36,448 nucleotides of DNA, taken from Deltaproteobacteria bacterium. GTDB lineage: Bacteria > Desulfobacterota > Desulfobaccia > Desulfobaccales > 0-14-0-80-60-11. How positions within the stretch are numbered: the first letter of the stretch is position 1; each line of letters starts with the position of its first letter. The translations under genes were made by a program, and so were the position numbers. The stretch covers positions 38,402 to 74,849 of the forward strand of contig JASEFS010000017.1 in assembly GCA_030018495.1 (NCBI GenBank), given 5' to 3'. Below the pieces are notes generated by a model. The model did not search any database. It had not been told where the DNA came from and saw only the letters and a list, made by a program, of their open reading frames with translations. Of the stretch, positions 17,952 to 26,331 are shown piece after piece.

Positions 17952-18230
17952 ATGAATCGGTGGCGCAGCGGGTGGCTGGGAGGTTGGGGAGCCAGGGTGC
18001 TGGCCGTGGTCCTCATGGCCGCGCTGCTGCCCGCGTGCCAGACCGCCGCGGCGCAGATCTACATTCCCCTGGCGTACGGCCTGACCGGGCTTTGCATTGC
18101 GCTGTTGGTGTCGCCCACCCCCACCGCGGCCCTGGTGGGCCTCCTGGTGGGGGCTTTGCTGGGCGCGGCGCTTTACAACAATTCCCTCAAGCGACACTTT
18201 TTGGAACGCCACCGCGTGGACCAGAAGTGA
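17952..18230 (+). CDS. Small lipoprotein with glycine-rich membrane segment, unknown
   Basis: 92 residues with a lipoprotein signal: basic start, hydrophobic core and lipobox LLPAC with Cys29. After a short stretch comes a second long hydrophobic region (about 36-75) rich in Gly and Ala (LVGLLVGALLGAALYNN), reminiscent of glycine-zipper segments, then a basic tail. It is probably anchored in the periplasmic face of a membrane. No family is recognised. GAGG and GGGAG stretches lie just upstream of the ATG. A 7-base GGTTTTC/T tandem repeat begins immediately after its stop. Confidence 0.6.
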   Translation: MNRWRSGWLGGWGARVLAVVLMAALLPACQTAAAQIYIPLAYGLTGLCIALLVSPTPTAALVGLLVGALLGAALYNNSLKRHFLERHRVDQK

Positions 18231-18233
18231 AGA

Positions 18234-18287
18234 CGGTTTTCGGTTTTCGGTTTTTGGTTTTTGGTTTTTGGTTTTTGGTTTTTGGAA
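18234..18287. repeat. GGTTTTN heptad tandem repeat
   Basis: About seven units of a 7-base repeat, GGTTTTC then GGTTTTT, in the lipoprotein-birA gap. Further copies of the family lie at 18391-18424, 21040-21073, 27659-27692, 28071-28145 and 32048-32076. Confidence 0.85.
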
Positions 18288-18390
18288 TTTTGTTTTAATT
18301 GAGAATTTCAGGCGTATAAAAATCCCTCATGGGTTCTGTTGATTCCATTGATAAAAAAAAAGGCAATTCCTGGCAGGAACTGAAAATAAA

Positions 18391-18424
18391 GACGGTTTTC
18401 GGTTTTCAGTTTTCAGTTTTCAGA
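18391..18424. repeat. GGTTTTC/GTTTTCA heptad repeat (second copy before birA)
   Basis: Four to five heptads introduced by the same AAAGACGG or AAGACGG lead-in as the tract at 18234. Sequence after each tract is also similar (CCCTCATGGGTTC against CCCTTCATGGGTTCC), so the two tracts are parts of an old tandem duplication of about 150 bases. Confidence 0.75.
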
Positions 18425-18466
18425 ATATTGGCTTAATCAACAATTTCATGTCCAGATAATCCCTTC

Positions 18467-19507
18467 ATGGGTTCCTCTGATTCAATAAATAGAAATAAAA
18501 ACAATCCCTTACAGGAACCGGAAAGCGGCCTGGGTGCGGTGCTGAATGCTTTGAGGGGCGCGGCGGGGCCGGTGTCCGGAGAAAAGCTGGCCGCCGCGGC
18601 GGGGGTGAGCCGGGCCGCGGTGTGGAAGCGCATCAACCGGCTCAAGGCCCTGGGCTATGACATCGCCGGGGAGCCCCGCAAAGGCTACCGTCTGGAAGGC
18701 GCGCCGGACAAGCTGCTGCCCGAAGAGATTCTCTGGGGGCTGAACACCCGCAAATGGCGCGGGCCCATCCATCACTTCGAAACCATCGCCTCCACCAACG
18801 ACCTGGCCAAGGAACTGGGGGCCAAGGGCGCGCCGGAAGGCACCCTGGTGGTGGCGGAAGAGCAGCAGGCCGGGCGGGGCCGCCTGGGGCGGCAGTGGGA
18901 CTCCCCGCGCGGGGTCGGCCTTTATGCAACTCTTTTGCTGCGGCCGGAGCTCCCGCCCCTGGACATGCCCCAGATCACCCTGACCACCGCGGTGGCCGCG
19001 GTCCGGGCCTTGCAGCGGGCCGCAGGGCTCAAAGCAGCCATCAAGTGGCCCAATGATATTCTGGTGGACGGCAAAAAGGCGGGGGGCATCCTCACGGAAA
19101 TGGAGACCGAGAGCGACCGCATCCGCTACCTGGCCCTGGGCCTGGGCCTGAACGTCAACAACCCCGCTTTTCCGCCGGAGCTGGTCCATTCCGCCACCTC
19201 CCTATACCTGGCGGCGGGGCGGACTTTTTCCCGGGTGGCCGTTCTTCAAGCCTGGCTGGAGGAATTGGAAAACCTGTATGAAAGCTTTCTGGCCCGCGGT
19301 TTTCCCCAAATCCTGGCGGAATGGAAGCGTCACGCGGTGACGCTGGGCCGCCGGGTGCAGGTGCGCCAGGGGCCGAATCTCATCCGCGGCAGGGCGGTGG
19401 AGGTGGACAGGGACGGGGCGTTGCTGGTGGAGCAGGAGGGGGGATTGACAGTCCGGGTGATTTCCGGGGAAATCGCCCCGGACCCAGAGACAGGGCCGGG
19501 GCTCTAA
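18467..19507 (+). CDS. birA: Biotin-[acetyl-CoA-carboxylase] ligase / biotin operon repressor
   Basis: Up to 346 residues. An N-terminal winged helix (about 23-75: GPVSGEKLAAAAGVSRAAVWKRINRL) indicates a DNA-binding repressor type. The central ligase domain carries the biotinyl-AMP motif GRGRLGRQWDSP (about 136-147) and KWPNDILVDGKKAGGIL. A C-terminal SH3-like domain follows. It activates biotin and attaches it to biotin-dependent carboxylases. The start is uncertain: the ATG at 18467 adds about 24 residues (MGSSDSINRNKNNPLQEPES) encoded in a repeat-derived duplication and has no clear ribosome binding site. The GTG at 18539 would give the normal family start. No biotin genes are adjacent. 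Confidence 0.93.
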   Translation: MGSSDSINRNKNNPLQEPESGLGAVLNALRGAAGPVSGEKLAAAAGVSRAAVWKRINRLKALGYDIAGEPRKGYRLEGAPDKLLPEEILWGLNTRKWRGPIHHFETIASTNDLAKELGAKGAPEGTLVVAEEQQAGRGRLGRQWDSPRGVGLYATLLLRPELPPLDMPQITLTTAVAAVRALQRAAGLKAAIKWPNDILVDGKKAGGILTEMETESDRIRYLALGLGLNVNNPAFPPELVHSATSLYLAAGRTFSRVAVLQAWLEELENLYESFLARGFPQILAEWKRHAVTLGRRVQVRQGPNLIRGRAVEVDRDGALLVEQEGGLTVRVISGEIAPDPETGPGL

Positions 19508-19526
19508 TTTGCGGTGGGGGCTTGGG

Positions 19527-19844
19527 TTATTCGGATTTTTCGGCTTTTTCCGGTTTCTTTTTCTTTTTCAGTTCGTCGATTTCAGATTTTAACTTGTTCA
19601 CTTCCTCTTTATATTTTTCCACCTCGGCCTCGGAGACCGTGGGGGCCTCGAACGTGGTAGATTCAGGCTTCTTGAAGAACTTGTCCTTGGCTTCTTCAAA
19701 ACCCAGATAAACGGCCAAGGCGCCGCCCAAAAGGAGCAATAGGGGAATGCCGCCGGCCAGCAAGCTCAGAAAATGCTGCCACCATAATCCCAAGCCGATC
19801 AATCCCAGCGCTACCGCCACTAGCCCGCCGATTAAAGCTGTCAT
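19527..19844 (-). CDS. Small membrane protein with C-terminal coiled coil, unknown
   Basis: 105 residues. Two hydrophobic segments (about 3-22 and 27-48) are followed by a charged, strongly helical C-terminus with heptad pattern (VEKYKEEVNKLKSEIDELKKK) and a Lys/Glu-rich tail. It is likely a membrane-anchored cytoplasmic coiled coil. No family is recognised. A strong AGGAGG ribosome binding site lies seven bases before the ATG. It is convergent with birA, with only 19 bases between the stops. Confidence 0.75.
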   Translation of the reverse strand: MTALIGGLVAVALGLIGLGLWWQHFLSLLAGGIPLLLLLGGALAVYLGFEEAKDKFFKKPESTTFEAPTVSEAEVEKYKEEVNKLKSEIDELKKKKKPEKAEKSE

Positions 19845-20020
19845 GCTTAAACCTCCTGAGAGTAGATTATCATCGGAATATAGCGCCGGTGCCCAGCCGA
19901 CCGGCTTTATAAATCGTAATTGTTATCACAAGGGCCGAAATTAATCAAGCAGATTAATGTCGGGCGCCTGCCACTGGAAAAATTTGGCAATTAATTAAAA
20001 ATGTTACTATAATCAATACC

Positions 20021-20048
20021 TTGACAAACCGAACTCTGTTTTTATAAT
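20021..20048 (+). promoter_or_regulatory. Strong sigma-70-type promoter of the DnaJ-like gene
   Basis: Perfect TTGACA (20021-20026) and perfect TATAAT (20043-20048) with a 16-base spacer, about 45 bases before the chaperone ATG. No CIRCE-type inverted repeat was seen around it, so heat control by HrcA is not indicated. Confidence 0.85.
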
Positions 20049-20096
20049 AGAGTAAGGCATCTACCGCTTGAGCATTAAAGGTTACGGAAAAAGTCA

Positions 20097-21035
20097 ATGG
20101 CTGAACAGGATTATTACAAAATATTAGGGGTGGACAAAAACGCCTCGGAAAAAGAGATAAAAAAGGCCTACCGCAAATTGGCTCAAAAGTACCACCCCGA
20201 CCGGGCCAAGGGGGACAAAAAGCAAGCCGAGGAGCAGTTCAAGAAGATCAGCGAAGCCTACGCCGTGCTGAGCAATCCGGATAAACGCAAAGAGTATGAC
20301 ACTCAGGGTTCCCAGGCCTTTAAGGCCAAATTCTCCCAGGAAGATATTTTTCGGGGCTTCGATTTCAGCGACATATTCGACTTGGGGATTTCGGACAACA
20401 TCTTCAGCCGGCTGTTCGGCGGCATCGGCCGCGGCTCCCAGCGGGGCGGGCGCACCCGGACTTATCAGTTCGGCCCGGACATTTTCAACACCGGAGCGGC
20501 CAAGCACCCCGTCAAGGGTGAAGACCTGCAGGTGGAGATGCCCATCACTTTGCATGAAATGGCCTTCGGCGCTGAAAAGCTCATCAGCTTCAACCGCAAT
20601 GGCCAAGTGGAGCGGGTGACGGTGAAAATCCCGCCGGGAACCCTGCCCGGCAAAAGGCTCCGGGTGGCGGAAAAAGGCCGTTCCAGCCATTTCGGCGGGC
20701 CGCCGGGAGACCTCTATGTCAAGCTGAAGGAAGTGGAGCACCCGGTGTTCAAGCGGGAGGGGAGCGACCTGTACGTGGACCGGCACATTAAATTCTCCGA
20801 ATCCGCCTTGGGCACCAAGGTCACGGTGCCGACCCTAGACGGCAAGACCATGAGCCTGAAAATTCCTCCGGGCACCGCCAGCCACACTAAAATGCGCCTG
20901 AAAAACTACGGCCTGCCCCATGCCAACGGCAAGGGCCGGGGGGACCAGTATGTGCGCATCATTGTGGATATCCCCGCGACCCTGAACAAAAAGCAAAAGG
21001 GCCTCCTGGAGGAACTGGCCAAGGAAGGCCTGTAA
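20097..21035 (+). CDS. DnaJ-family co-chaperone, zinc-finger-less (CbpA/DnaJ type II)
   Basis: 312 residues. The J domain is at 5-70 with the HPD tripeptide at 33-35 (KYHPDRAKG), which stimulates the ATPase of DnaK. A Gly/Phe-type linker follows ([12 protein letters not shown]... [13 protein letters not shown]), then two C-terminal substrate-binding beta domains ([39 protein letters not shown]). The four-repeat CxxCxGxG zinc domain of DnaJ is absent, making it a CbpA-like type II protein. It has its own strong promoter at 20021-20048 and appears monocistronic; the flavodiiron gene 219 bases downstream is separated by a heptad repeat. Confidence 0.92.
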   Translation: MAEQDYYKILGVDKNASEKEIKKAYRKLAQKYHPDRAKGDKKQAEEQFKKISEAYAVLSNPDKRKEYDTQGSQAFKAKFSQEDIFRGFDFSDIFDLGISDNIFSRLFGGIGRGSQRGGRTRTYQFGPDIFNTGAAKHPVKGEDLQVEMPITLHEMAFGAEKLISFNRNGQVERVTVKIPPGTLPGKRLRVAEKGRSSHFGGPPGDLYVKLKEVEHPVFKREGSDLYVDRHIKFSESALGTKVTVPTLDGKTMSLKIPPGTASHTKMRLKNYGLPHANGKGRGDQYVRIIVDIPATLNKKQKGLLEELAKEGL

Positions 21036-21039
21036 AAAG

Positions 21040-21073
21040 ACGGTTTTTGGTTTTCGGTTTTCGGTTTTCGGTT
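21040..21073. repeat. GGTTTTC heptad repeat
   Basis: Begins immediately after the DnaJ-like stop (GACGGTTTTTGGTTTTCGG...). A short inverted counterpart (ACTGAAGACCGAAAACGG, ending near 21246) precedes the flavodiiron gene, and its end overlaps that gene's GGAGGT ribosome binding site. Confidence 0.75.
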
Positions 21074-21254
21074 CAAAGTGGTGGGCCGGAAACCGATTTT
21101 TTTGCGGGGATGAATAATTTGGCTCTTTGGCCTACCAAAGGGCGAAGAGGAGAATTATTTTTAGTCGTAGGCATGCAAGAATGCGCTTCGTTTCCAGCAC
21201 CGACCGAAGTTTCAAGAAAAAACTGGAAACTGAAGACCGAAAACGGAGGTCTTT

Positions 21255-22442
21255 ATGAAAGTGGAGCTAGTGCCCGGCGTTTTTTGGGTCGGCGCCATTG
21301 ATTGGAACATCAGGGATTTTCACGGGTATCTCACGGAAGCCGGTTCCACTTATAACGCTTACCTGATCGTGGACGACAAGATCACCCTGATCGATACGGT
21401 GAAAAAGGAATTCGTGCCGGAGATGATGGCACGCATCCAGGAAATCGCGGCTCCCGAAGACATCAATTATATCGTCTCCAATCACGTGGAGATGGACCAC
21501 TCGGGCGGCTTGGCGGAAACGGTTCATCGGGTGAAACCCGAGAAGATTTTCTGCTCTCCGCGGGGCCGGGCCGACCTGCTCAGGCATTTTAAAGAGACTT
21601 GGCCGTTTGAGGAAGTGAAGACCGGGAGCGAGTTGTCTTTGGGACGCCGCAACCTCACGTTCCTGGAGACCCCCATGCTTCATTGGCCGGACTCCATGAT
21701 GACCTACTTGAAGGAGGAGCAGGTCCTCTTTTCAAGCGACGCGTTCGGGGCGCATTTCGCCTCCAGCCGGCGTTTCGACGACGAGCTTCCCGAGCTTCCG
21801 GAGGGCTATTCATACCAGCTCAAAAAATACTACGCCAATATTCTCATGCCCATGGGCACCCTCATCAGCCAGCTTCTAAAGAAGGTCGTGGAACTGGGGC
21901 TGGAGTTTAAGATGATCGCCCCGGACCACGGGCTGATTTACAGAAATCCCCAGCCGGTATTGTCGGCTTACCAGAAGTGGGCGGCCGGGACCACGGAGCC
22001 CAAAGGGCTGGTCATTTACGATACCATGTGGCACAGCACCGAAATGCTGGCTCACGCTTTTGTGGAAGGCCTCATCGAGGGGGGCGCGGTGGCCCAGTTG
22101 CATCATCTCAGGAGCACTCATTACAGCAACATCGTCACCGAGGTGTTGGATGCAGGACTTTTGCTCATCGGCTCTCCCACCCTGAACAACAACATGTTTC
22201 CTTCGGTGGCGGAGTTTTTGACTTATCTGAAGGGCCTGAAGCCGAAAAACAAGGCGGCCATGGGCTTCGGCTCCTACGGCTGGAGCGGGCAGGCCGTAGG
22301 CCTGATTAACAAGGAGCTGGAGGCCATGCAGCTCAGGCTGGTGCATGAGGGTTTTCAGGTCAAGTACATCCCGGACCCTGAGGAACTGGCCGCGGCCAAG
22401 GCTTTGGGCGCCGCGCTGGCCAAGGAGCATCTGAAGAGGTAA
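21255..22442 (+). CDS. Flavodiiron protein (FprA family A-type flavoprotein)
   Basis: 395 residues. Flavodiiron proteins reduce O2 to water and/or NO to N2O in the cytoplasm, protecting anaerobes. The metallo-beta-lactamase-like domain carries the full diiron ligand set: H77, E79, D81 in NHVEMDHSG, H142 (MLHWPDSM), D161 (SSDAFGAH) and H224 (APDHGLIY). The flavodoxin domain begins near residue 254 (GLVIYDTMWHSTEMLA) with FMN loops LIGSPTLNNNMFP and GFGSYGWSGQAV. There is no rubredoxin or other C-terminal extension, so an external electron donor is needed. A GGAGGT ribosome binding site at about 21245-21250 sets the start. It indicates an anaerobe that meets oxygen. Confidence 0.95.
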   Translation: MKVELVPGVFWVGAIDWNIRDFHGYLTEAGSTYNAYLIVDDKITLIDTVKKEFVPEMMARIQEIAAPEDINYIVSNHVEMDHSGGLAETVHRVKPEKIFCSPRGRADLLRHFKETWPFEEVKTGSELSLGRRNLTFLETPMLHWPDSMMTYLKEEQVLFSSDAFGAHFASSRRFDDELPELPEGYSYQLKKYYANILMPMGTLISQLLKKVVELGLEFKMIAPDHGLIYRNPQPVLSAYQKWAAGTTEPKGLVIYDTMWHSTEMLAHAFVEGLIEGGAVAQLHHLRSTHYSNIVTEVLDAGLLLIGSPTLNNNMFPSVAEFLTYLKGLKPKNKAAMGFGSYGWSGQAVGLINKELEAMQLRLVHEGFQVKYIPDPEELAAAKALGAALAKEHLKR

Positions 22443-22788
22443 CCTGTCAGGTAAGAATCTGCTTGTCCAACCGCACCCTCTGTAAAGCCGCGACTTGTTT
22501 CGCCTCTTAAGTTTGTTATTCTTGCGAGACGATGATTTATTATGGATAGGAGAGGTGGGAAACCCCCGCCGAACCAGGTGGCACAGGCCTCCCGCCTGTG
22601 CTATACTCCAGGTTAAACAAAGAGTAGTCGCTCATGAGCCCTAAGCTCCCCCAAAGCCATGAAACAGATTGGTGGCACAGGTGTCCTCACCTGTGCCATC
22701 TTAATGCCCAAGGCGGGATGCGCTCCGCTTTCCCGCCCTACGCCGCTACGCCGCCTAATGAATTTTTCGTAAAAGATAAGAGCCGGAA
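22443..22788. repeat. Gene-free stretch with palindromic repeats
   Basis: I see no gene here. Two GTGGCACAGG...CCTGTGC palindromes lie at 22574-22602 and 22671-22700. A further GGCGGGA...TCCCGCC hairpin is near 22713-22738. The first type recurs at 28298-28326 and, inverted, at 32163-32192. Confidence 0.75.
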
Positions 22789-23475
22789 GTGACCCGGATT
22801 CCCCCTTTGCCCGACCCCGCCATCCTGCGGCAAGCCGCCGGCGATTTCCGCTTTCTTCTGGATCGGGGGTACCCCAGGCAGGCCGGCCTCGTCCTGGTGG
22901 GCAACCGCTACGGCTTGGACCGGAGCGCCCGCCAGATGCTGCACCGGGGGGTGTTCGCGGCAGACAAAGCCCGGGAGCGGCGAGCCAAACTGAGGCTGCT
23001 TACGGAGGCGGGCGGGGAACCCCTGGCCGTGGACGGCCACAACGTTCTCATCACCCTGGAGTGCGCCTTCCGGGGCCTGCCGGTAATCGTTGGTGACGAC
23101 GGCTTTATCCGCGATGTGGCCCAAATCTCCCGGGCCTTTCGGGTCAATCGGGATACCGAACGGGTTCTGGAACTCCTGGCATACTATTTAAAGGAGCATC
23201 ACGTCAGCCGGGTGACCGTGCTTTATGATGCTCCCATGAGCAAAAGCGGCGATTTGGCCCGGCGCACCCGGGAGGTATTTGAAGAGGTGGGACTGGCCGG
23301 AGAAGCACGGGCCGTGCCTGTGCCCGAGCAGGAACTCCTGACCTTCCCGGGCCTGGTTGCCACCAGCGACACACACCTCATCGATGCCCGGGAGATTATC
23401 GTGGATGTCGCCGGCGAGATAATCCGCCGGGAACGGGCCCAAGGAAATTTTATTCAAATAATAGAATTGGCGTAA
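22789..23475 (+). CDS. DUF434 domain-containing protein
   Basis: 228 residues from a GTG start (22789). The N-terminal half matches DUF434 (LRQAAGDFRFLLDRGYPRQAGLVLVGNRYGL, then RQMLHRGVF). The second half (LAVDGHNVLITLECAFRG, VLYDAPMSKSGDLA, LVATSDTHLIDA) resembles the associated domain found with DUF434 in archaeal and bacterial proteins. The GHN, YDAPMSKSG and TSD segments place conserved polar and acidic residues after strands, suggestive of a nuclease- or hydrolase-like active site. That is inference; the family has no established function that I know of. It is followed 67 bases later by tRNA-Val. Confidence 0.7.
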   Translation: MTRIPPLPDPAILRQAAGDFRFLLDRGYPRQAGLVLVGNRYGLDRSARQMLHRGVFAADKARERRAKLRLLTEAGGEPLAVDGHNVLITLECAFRGLPVIVGDDGFIRDVAQISRAFRVNRDTERVLELLAYYLKEHHVSRVTVLYDAPMSKSGDLARRTREVFEEVGLAGEARAVPVPEQELLTFPGLVATSDTHLIDAREIIVDVAGEIIRRERAQGNFIQIIELA

Positions 23476-23491
23476 ATGATGAATCAGGGTC

Positions 23492-23520
23492 TTGTCAAAA
23501 AAGAGAAATTTTATTATGAA
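23492..23520 (+). promoter_or_regulatory. Probable promoter of tRNA-Val
   Basis: TTGTCA (23492-23497), 17-base spacer, TATGAA (23515-23520), about 20 bases before the tRNA 5' end. It overlaps the downstream side of the DUF434 gene end. Confidence 0.5.
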
Positions 23521-23541
23521 TAAATTACTCAGCGGGAACAC

Positions 23542-23616
23542 GGGCGGTTAACTCAGGGGTAGAGTGCCATCCTCACACGGTGGAAGTCGCTGGTTCAAAT
23601 CCAGCACCGCCTACCA
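23542..23616 (+). tRNA. tRNA-Val (anticodon CAC)
   Basis: The cloverleaf folds. The acceptor stem is GGGCGGT/ACCGCCT (one G-U), the D stem ACTC/GAGT, and the anticodon stem CCATC/GGTGG with loop CTCACAC (anticodon CAC, valine GUG codons). The T stem is GCTGG/CCAGC with loop TTCAAAT. The CCA end is encoded (23614-23616). A promoter precedes it and an intrinsic terminator follows. No duplicated 3'-end fragment (attachment site) was noticed elsewhere in the window. Confidence 0.96.
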
Positions 23617-23626
23617 GGAAATTCAA

Positions 23627-23660
23627 GGGGTTGCGGTTTTTGGCCGCAGCCCTTTTTTTC
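23627..23660 (+). terminator. Intrinsic terminator of tRNA-Val
   Basis: GGGTTGCGG and CCGCAGCCC pair around TTTTTGG (23628-23652) and are followed by seven Ts. It closely resembles the terminator of tRNA-Lys at 3749. Confidence 0.9.
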
Positions 23661-23757
23661 TTTGTCGCTCTCCTGCTGCCGTATGGCCCCGAATCTTTCT
23701 TTCTCGGAGAGCCTGCCGATTTGATCAACCGCGGTCAGCAATGGTGCGCGGCTCAGC

Positions 23758-23913
23758 TTACTGCGCTTCTTTGGGGACCGGCAGGGGCGGCACGTCTCCT
23801 CGAATATACCAGGGGGACTCTTCGACAACCGGCTCAGACGGCGGATAAGCCCGGGGCGCGCAGCCGGCCAGAAACACCCACAAAGCCAGAGCAAGCCAAA
23901 ATGCAGCTCTCAT
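23758..23913 (-). CDS. Very small lipoprotein, 51 aa
   Basis: Starting at the ATG at 23911-23913, which has GGAGG 11 bases upstream, the product begins MRAAFWLALALWVFLAGCAP. It has a short signal peptide with lipobox LAGC, leaving a mature peptide of about 34 residues rich in Pro (PPSEPVVEESPWYIRGDVPP). A longer reading from 23961 adds 16 residues before the signal and is unlikely. Resembles the many orphan small lipoproteins of Gram-negative bacteria; function unknown. Confidence 0.65.
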   Translation of the reverse strand: MRAAFWLALALWVFLAGCAPRAYPPSEPVVEESPWYIRGDVPPLPVPKEAQ

Positions 23914-24164
23914 GTCCAGCCTCCGATGGAAACTTGGATTGCTTCTGAACCATGCAGGCAATCTCTCCCGCAGCCGGAAAATGAGCCCGCTTGCAATCCA
24001 TGGCTATAAAATAATTACGGAAAATTTCTCGGCAAGATGTGTTTTACATATGAGGGTTTTATCGGGAGGCTGGTCAGGTCGGATACCCGCTGCCGTTATT
24101 TGAATGAGCCCGGGGTTAATGGCATCGGTTTTGCTAATCTGCTTCTCTAAGAGAGAGGCCGAAA

Positions 24165-24593
24165 ATGACAGCCAGGTGGTGTGACGGATGCTTGATGGCA
24201 GGACTGCATGTCCCGGCAACCACGCGGAGCCTCAACCCCGAGTACGCCAGATATGCCTTTTGCGAAGATTGTGCCAGGAAATACAACGCGGTTCTGCTTG
24301 AGGAAATAAGAGACAAAAAAACCCTGAAGACCGTCTGGTCGCCCATGAATTACCCCAGCCGCCGGGGAGGCCGCGAGGTCTTTAAAATAAAGTACGGCGG
24401 CAAACATTATGCAGGTTGTGTTTGCGATATCTGCGGGGCCCTGGACGGCAATCATACACTAATGTGCACCTGCCCCTACTGCGGAGGGAAGGCCGGCGAG
24501 CATCATGAGGATTGCCGCTGCCCCCAATGTTTCAAGCCCAAGGGGAACCATGATCCCCATTGTGAATGCCCTGTCTGCCACCGACTGGGATAA
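24165..24593 (+). CDS. Cys/His-rich protein with 16-residue metal-binding-like repeats
   Basis: 142 residues. The N-terminal part has two separated C-x-x-C pairs (CDGC at 6-9, CEDC at 33-36), suggesting a four-Cys zinc site. Residues 85-142 consist of exact 16-residue repeats of form CxCxxCxxxxGxHxxx: units start at C85, C101, C117 and C133 (last one partial). Each unit supplies three Cys and at least one His (CTCPYCGGKAGEHHED, CRCPQCFKPKGNHDPH). This spacing looks designed to bind several zinc or iron ions. I do not recognise the family. A GAGAGAGG ribosome binding site precedes the ATG. It stands alone between a lipoprotein gene and alaC-like gene. Confidence 0.75.
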   Translation: MTARWCDGCLMAGLHVPATTRSLNPEYARYAFCEDCARKYNAVLLEEIRDKKTLKTVWSPMNYPSRRGGREVFKIKYGGKHYAGCVCDICGALDGNHTLMCTCPYCGGKAGEHHEDCRCPQCFKPKGNHDPHCECPVCHRLG

Positions 24594-24602
24594 CGGCAGC
24601 CC

Positions 24603-24704
24603 TTATTTCCGCCTGAGAATAAAAAAAATCAGGACTCCGGTCAGCAGCATGACGGCCAGCCAAACCAGAAAAGGCGTGCTGGTTACAAAAGCTCTCAGGT
24701 CCAT
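24603..24704 (-). CDS. Small single-pass membrane peptide, 33 aa
   Basis: An open frame from the ATG at 24702-24704 encodes MDLRAFVTSTPFLVWLAVML and continues hydrophobic to residue 30, ending ILRRK. It is one membrane span with a basic cytoplasmic end. The ribosome binding site is weak (GGTGGC). It is convergent with the Cys-rich gene, nine bases apart. Typical of small membrane proteins that gene finders skip, but it may be chance. Confidence 0.4.
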   Translation of the reverse strand: MDLRAFVTSTPFLVWLAVMLLTGVLIFFILRRK

Positions 24705-24897
24705 AATGTTGCCACCGTAAACATTTTTTGAAAATCCAATGAAAAAAGGGCTTACAGCAAGCTGCAGACTTTTGGGAACACCGGAGACGATTCCTGGCCT
24801 GAGGTGATATTATAAATAATCAAGCGATACATGGCAAAAGGGAACCATAAACCAGGCTCCGGCACATCTTTCCTTGACGCCACAGCGAAATCCCCAT

Positions 24898-24926
24898 TTG
24901 ACAACTGTCTGCCTTTGGGATAATAA
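24898..24926 (+). promoter_or_regulatory. Promoter of the alaC-like/hom cluster
   Basis: TTGACA (24898-24903) followed by GATAATAA (24919-24926); the spacer is 15-17 bases depending on the hexamer chosen. It lies 48 bases before the aminotransferase ATG, with no other gene between. Confidence 0.6.
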
Positions 24927-24973
24927 TTCCTGGTATTATTGCGCAGTTAGCCTCTTAAGTAAGGAGCTGTCTT

Positions 24974-26185
24974 ATGGAAGATTTTCCCCGGATGAAACGG
25001 TTGCCGCCCTACGTCTTCGCCGAAGTCAACGCCATCAAGATGGAGGCCCGGCGCCGGGGGGAAGATATCATTGACTTGGGCATGGGCAATCCCGACCAGT
25101 CCACCCCGCCCCACATTGTGGACAAGCTGGTGGAAGCTGCGACCAAGGCTCCGAATCACCGCTACTCTGCTTCCAAGGGCATCACCAAGCTCAGGGTGGC
25201 CATCTCGGACTGGTACAAGCGGCGCTTTGAGGTGGATATTGACCCGGAGAAAGAGGCCATCGCCACCATCGGGGCCAAGGAGGGTCTCTCGCATCTGGTG
25301 CTGGCCACAGTCCGGCCCGGTGATGTGGTCCTGGTGCCCAATCCCACTTATCCCATCCATTCAGCCTCGGTGGTGATAGCCGGGGGCAACCTGGTGAGTA
25401 TTCCCCTGACGCCGGGCCGTGACTTCTTTGACGACCTGAACCGCATCACGGAATATATCCGGCCGCGGCCGCACATGCTGATTATTTCCTTTCCCCACAA
25501 TCCCACCACCATGGTGGTGGACCTGGAATTCTTCAAGCGTATCGTGGAATACGCCAAAAAGAACGAGGTGTGGATCATCCACGACTTCGCCTATGCGGAC
25601 CTGGTGTTTGACGGCTATGTGGCCCCCAGTTTTCTCCAGGTCCCCGGGGCCAAGGATGTAGGGGTGGAGCTCTTTTCCCTGTCCAAGAGCTACAACATGC
25701 CCGGCTGGCGCGTGGGCTTCGCGGTAGGGAACCAGCGGCTGATCTACGCCCTGACGCGCATCAAGAGCTACCTGGATTACGGCGTCTTCCAGCCCATCCA
25801 GATCGCTTCCATCATCGCCTTGAACGGCCCCTATGATTGCGTGAAGCAGATTGTGGCCACTTATAAGGAGCGCCGGGACGCCCTCTGCCGGGGTCTGCAT
25901 AACATCGGCTGGCGGGTGGAGCCGCCCAAAGGCACCATGTTCGTATGGGCCCGCATCCCCAAGAAGTTCCGCCACCTGGGTTCCATCGAATTCGCCAAAA
26001 TGCTTATCCGGGAGGCCAAGGTGGCCGTGTCGCCCGGCATCGGCTTCGGGGAGTTCGGCGACGACCACGTGCGCTTCGCGCTGGTGGAAAACGTCCACCG
26101 CACCAACCAGGCCATCCGGGGGCTGCGCAAGGTCATCCGCATGAGCCCGGAGGACCTGGGCTATCCGCCCCCGGAACAGTCCTAG
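24974..26185 (+). CDS. alaC: Class I/II aminotransferase, AlaC-like
   Basis: 403 residues, PLP-dependent aminotransferase of fold type I. Visible motifs are the start region [18 protein letters not shown] (32-49), HRYSASKGI (62-70), the PLP-stacking [17 protein letters not shown] (172-180), and [12 protein letters not shown] (203-214). The Schiff-base lysine is K238 in [15 protein letters not shown], and the late RFALVEN contains the carboxylate Arg. The sequence is closest in style to the alanine-synthesising AlaC/YfdZ group, also related to LL-diaminopimelate aminotransferases. It has an AAGGAG ribosome binding site and its own promoter. It lies 146 bases before hom, a neighbourhood common in deltaproteobacteria and consistent with aspartate-family amino acid metabolism. 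Confidence 0.88.
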   Translation: MEDFPRMKRLPPYVFAEVNAIKMEARRRGEDIIDLGMGNPDQSTPPHIVDKLVEAATKAPNHRYSASKGITKLRVAISDWYKRRFEVDIDPEKEAIATIGAKEGLSHLVLATVRPGDVVLVPNPTYPIHSASVVIAGGNLVSIPLTPGRDFFDDLNRITEYIRPRPHMLIISFPHNPTTMVVDLEFFKRIVEYAKKNEVWIIHDFAYADLVFDGYVAPSFLQVPGAKDVGVELFSLSKSYNMPGWRVGFAVGNQRLIYALTRIKSYLDYGVFQPIQIASIIALNGPYDCVKQIVATYKERRDALCRGLHNIGWRVEPPKGTMFVWARIPKKFRHLGSIEFAKMLIREAKVAVSPGIGFGEFGDDHVRFALVENVHRTNQAIRGLRKVIRMSPEDLGYPPPEQS

Positions 26186-26331
26186 GGTCCGGATTTAAAG
26201 AAAATAGAAGCTGGGTTCGCCCCGCGCTCCATAAAAGGGTTGTTTTTTGACAAGTTGTTGGTTTTGCGGCGGGAGCTTGCTATCTCCAGTCTTTTTTCAG
26301 GAAACCTCTTGATGGTTCGAGAAATCTGCCA

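Noticed and set aside
23542-23616. tRNA-Val as an integration site
   Set aside because: No duplicated tRNA 3' end, integrase or phage gene was found nearby; the downstream genes do not form an evident island.
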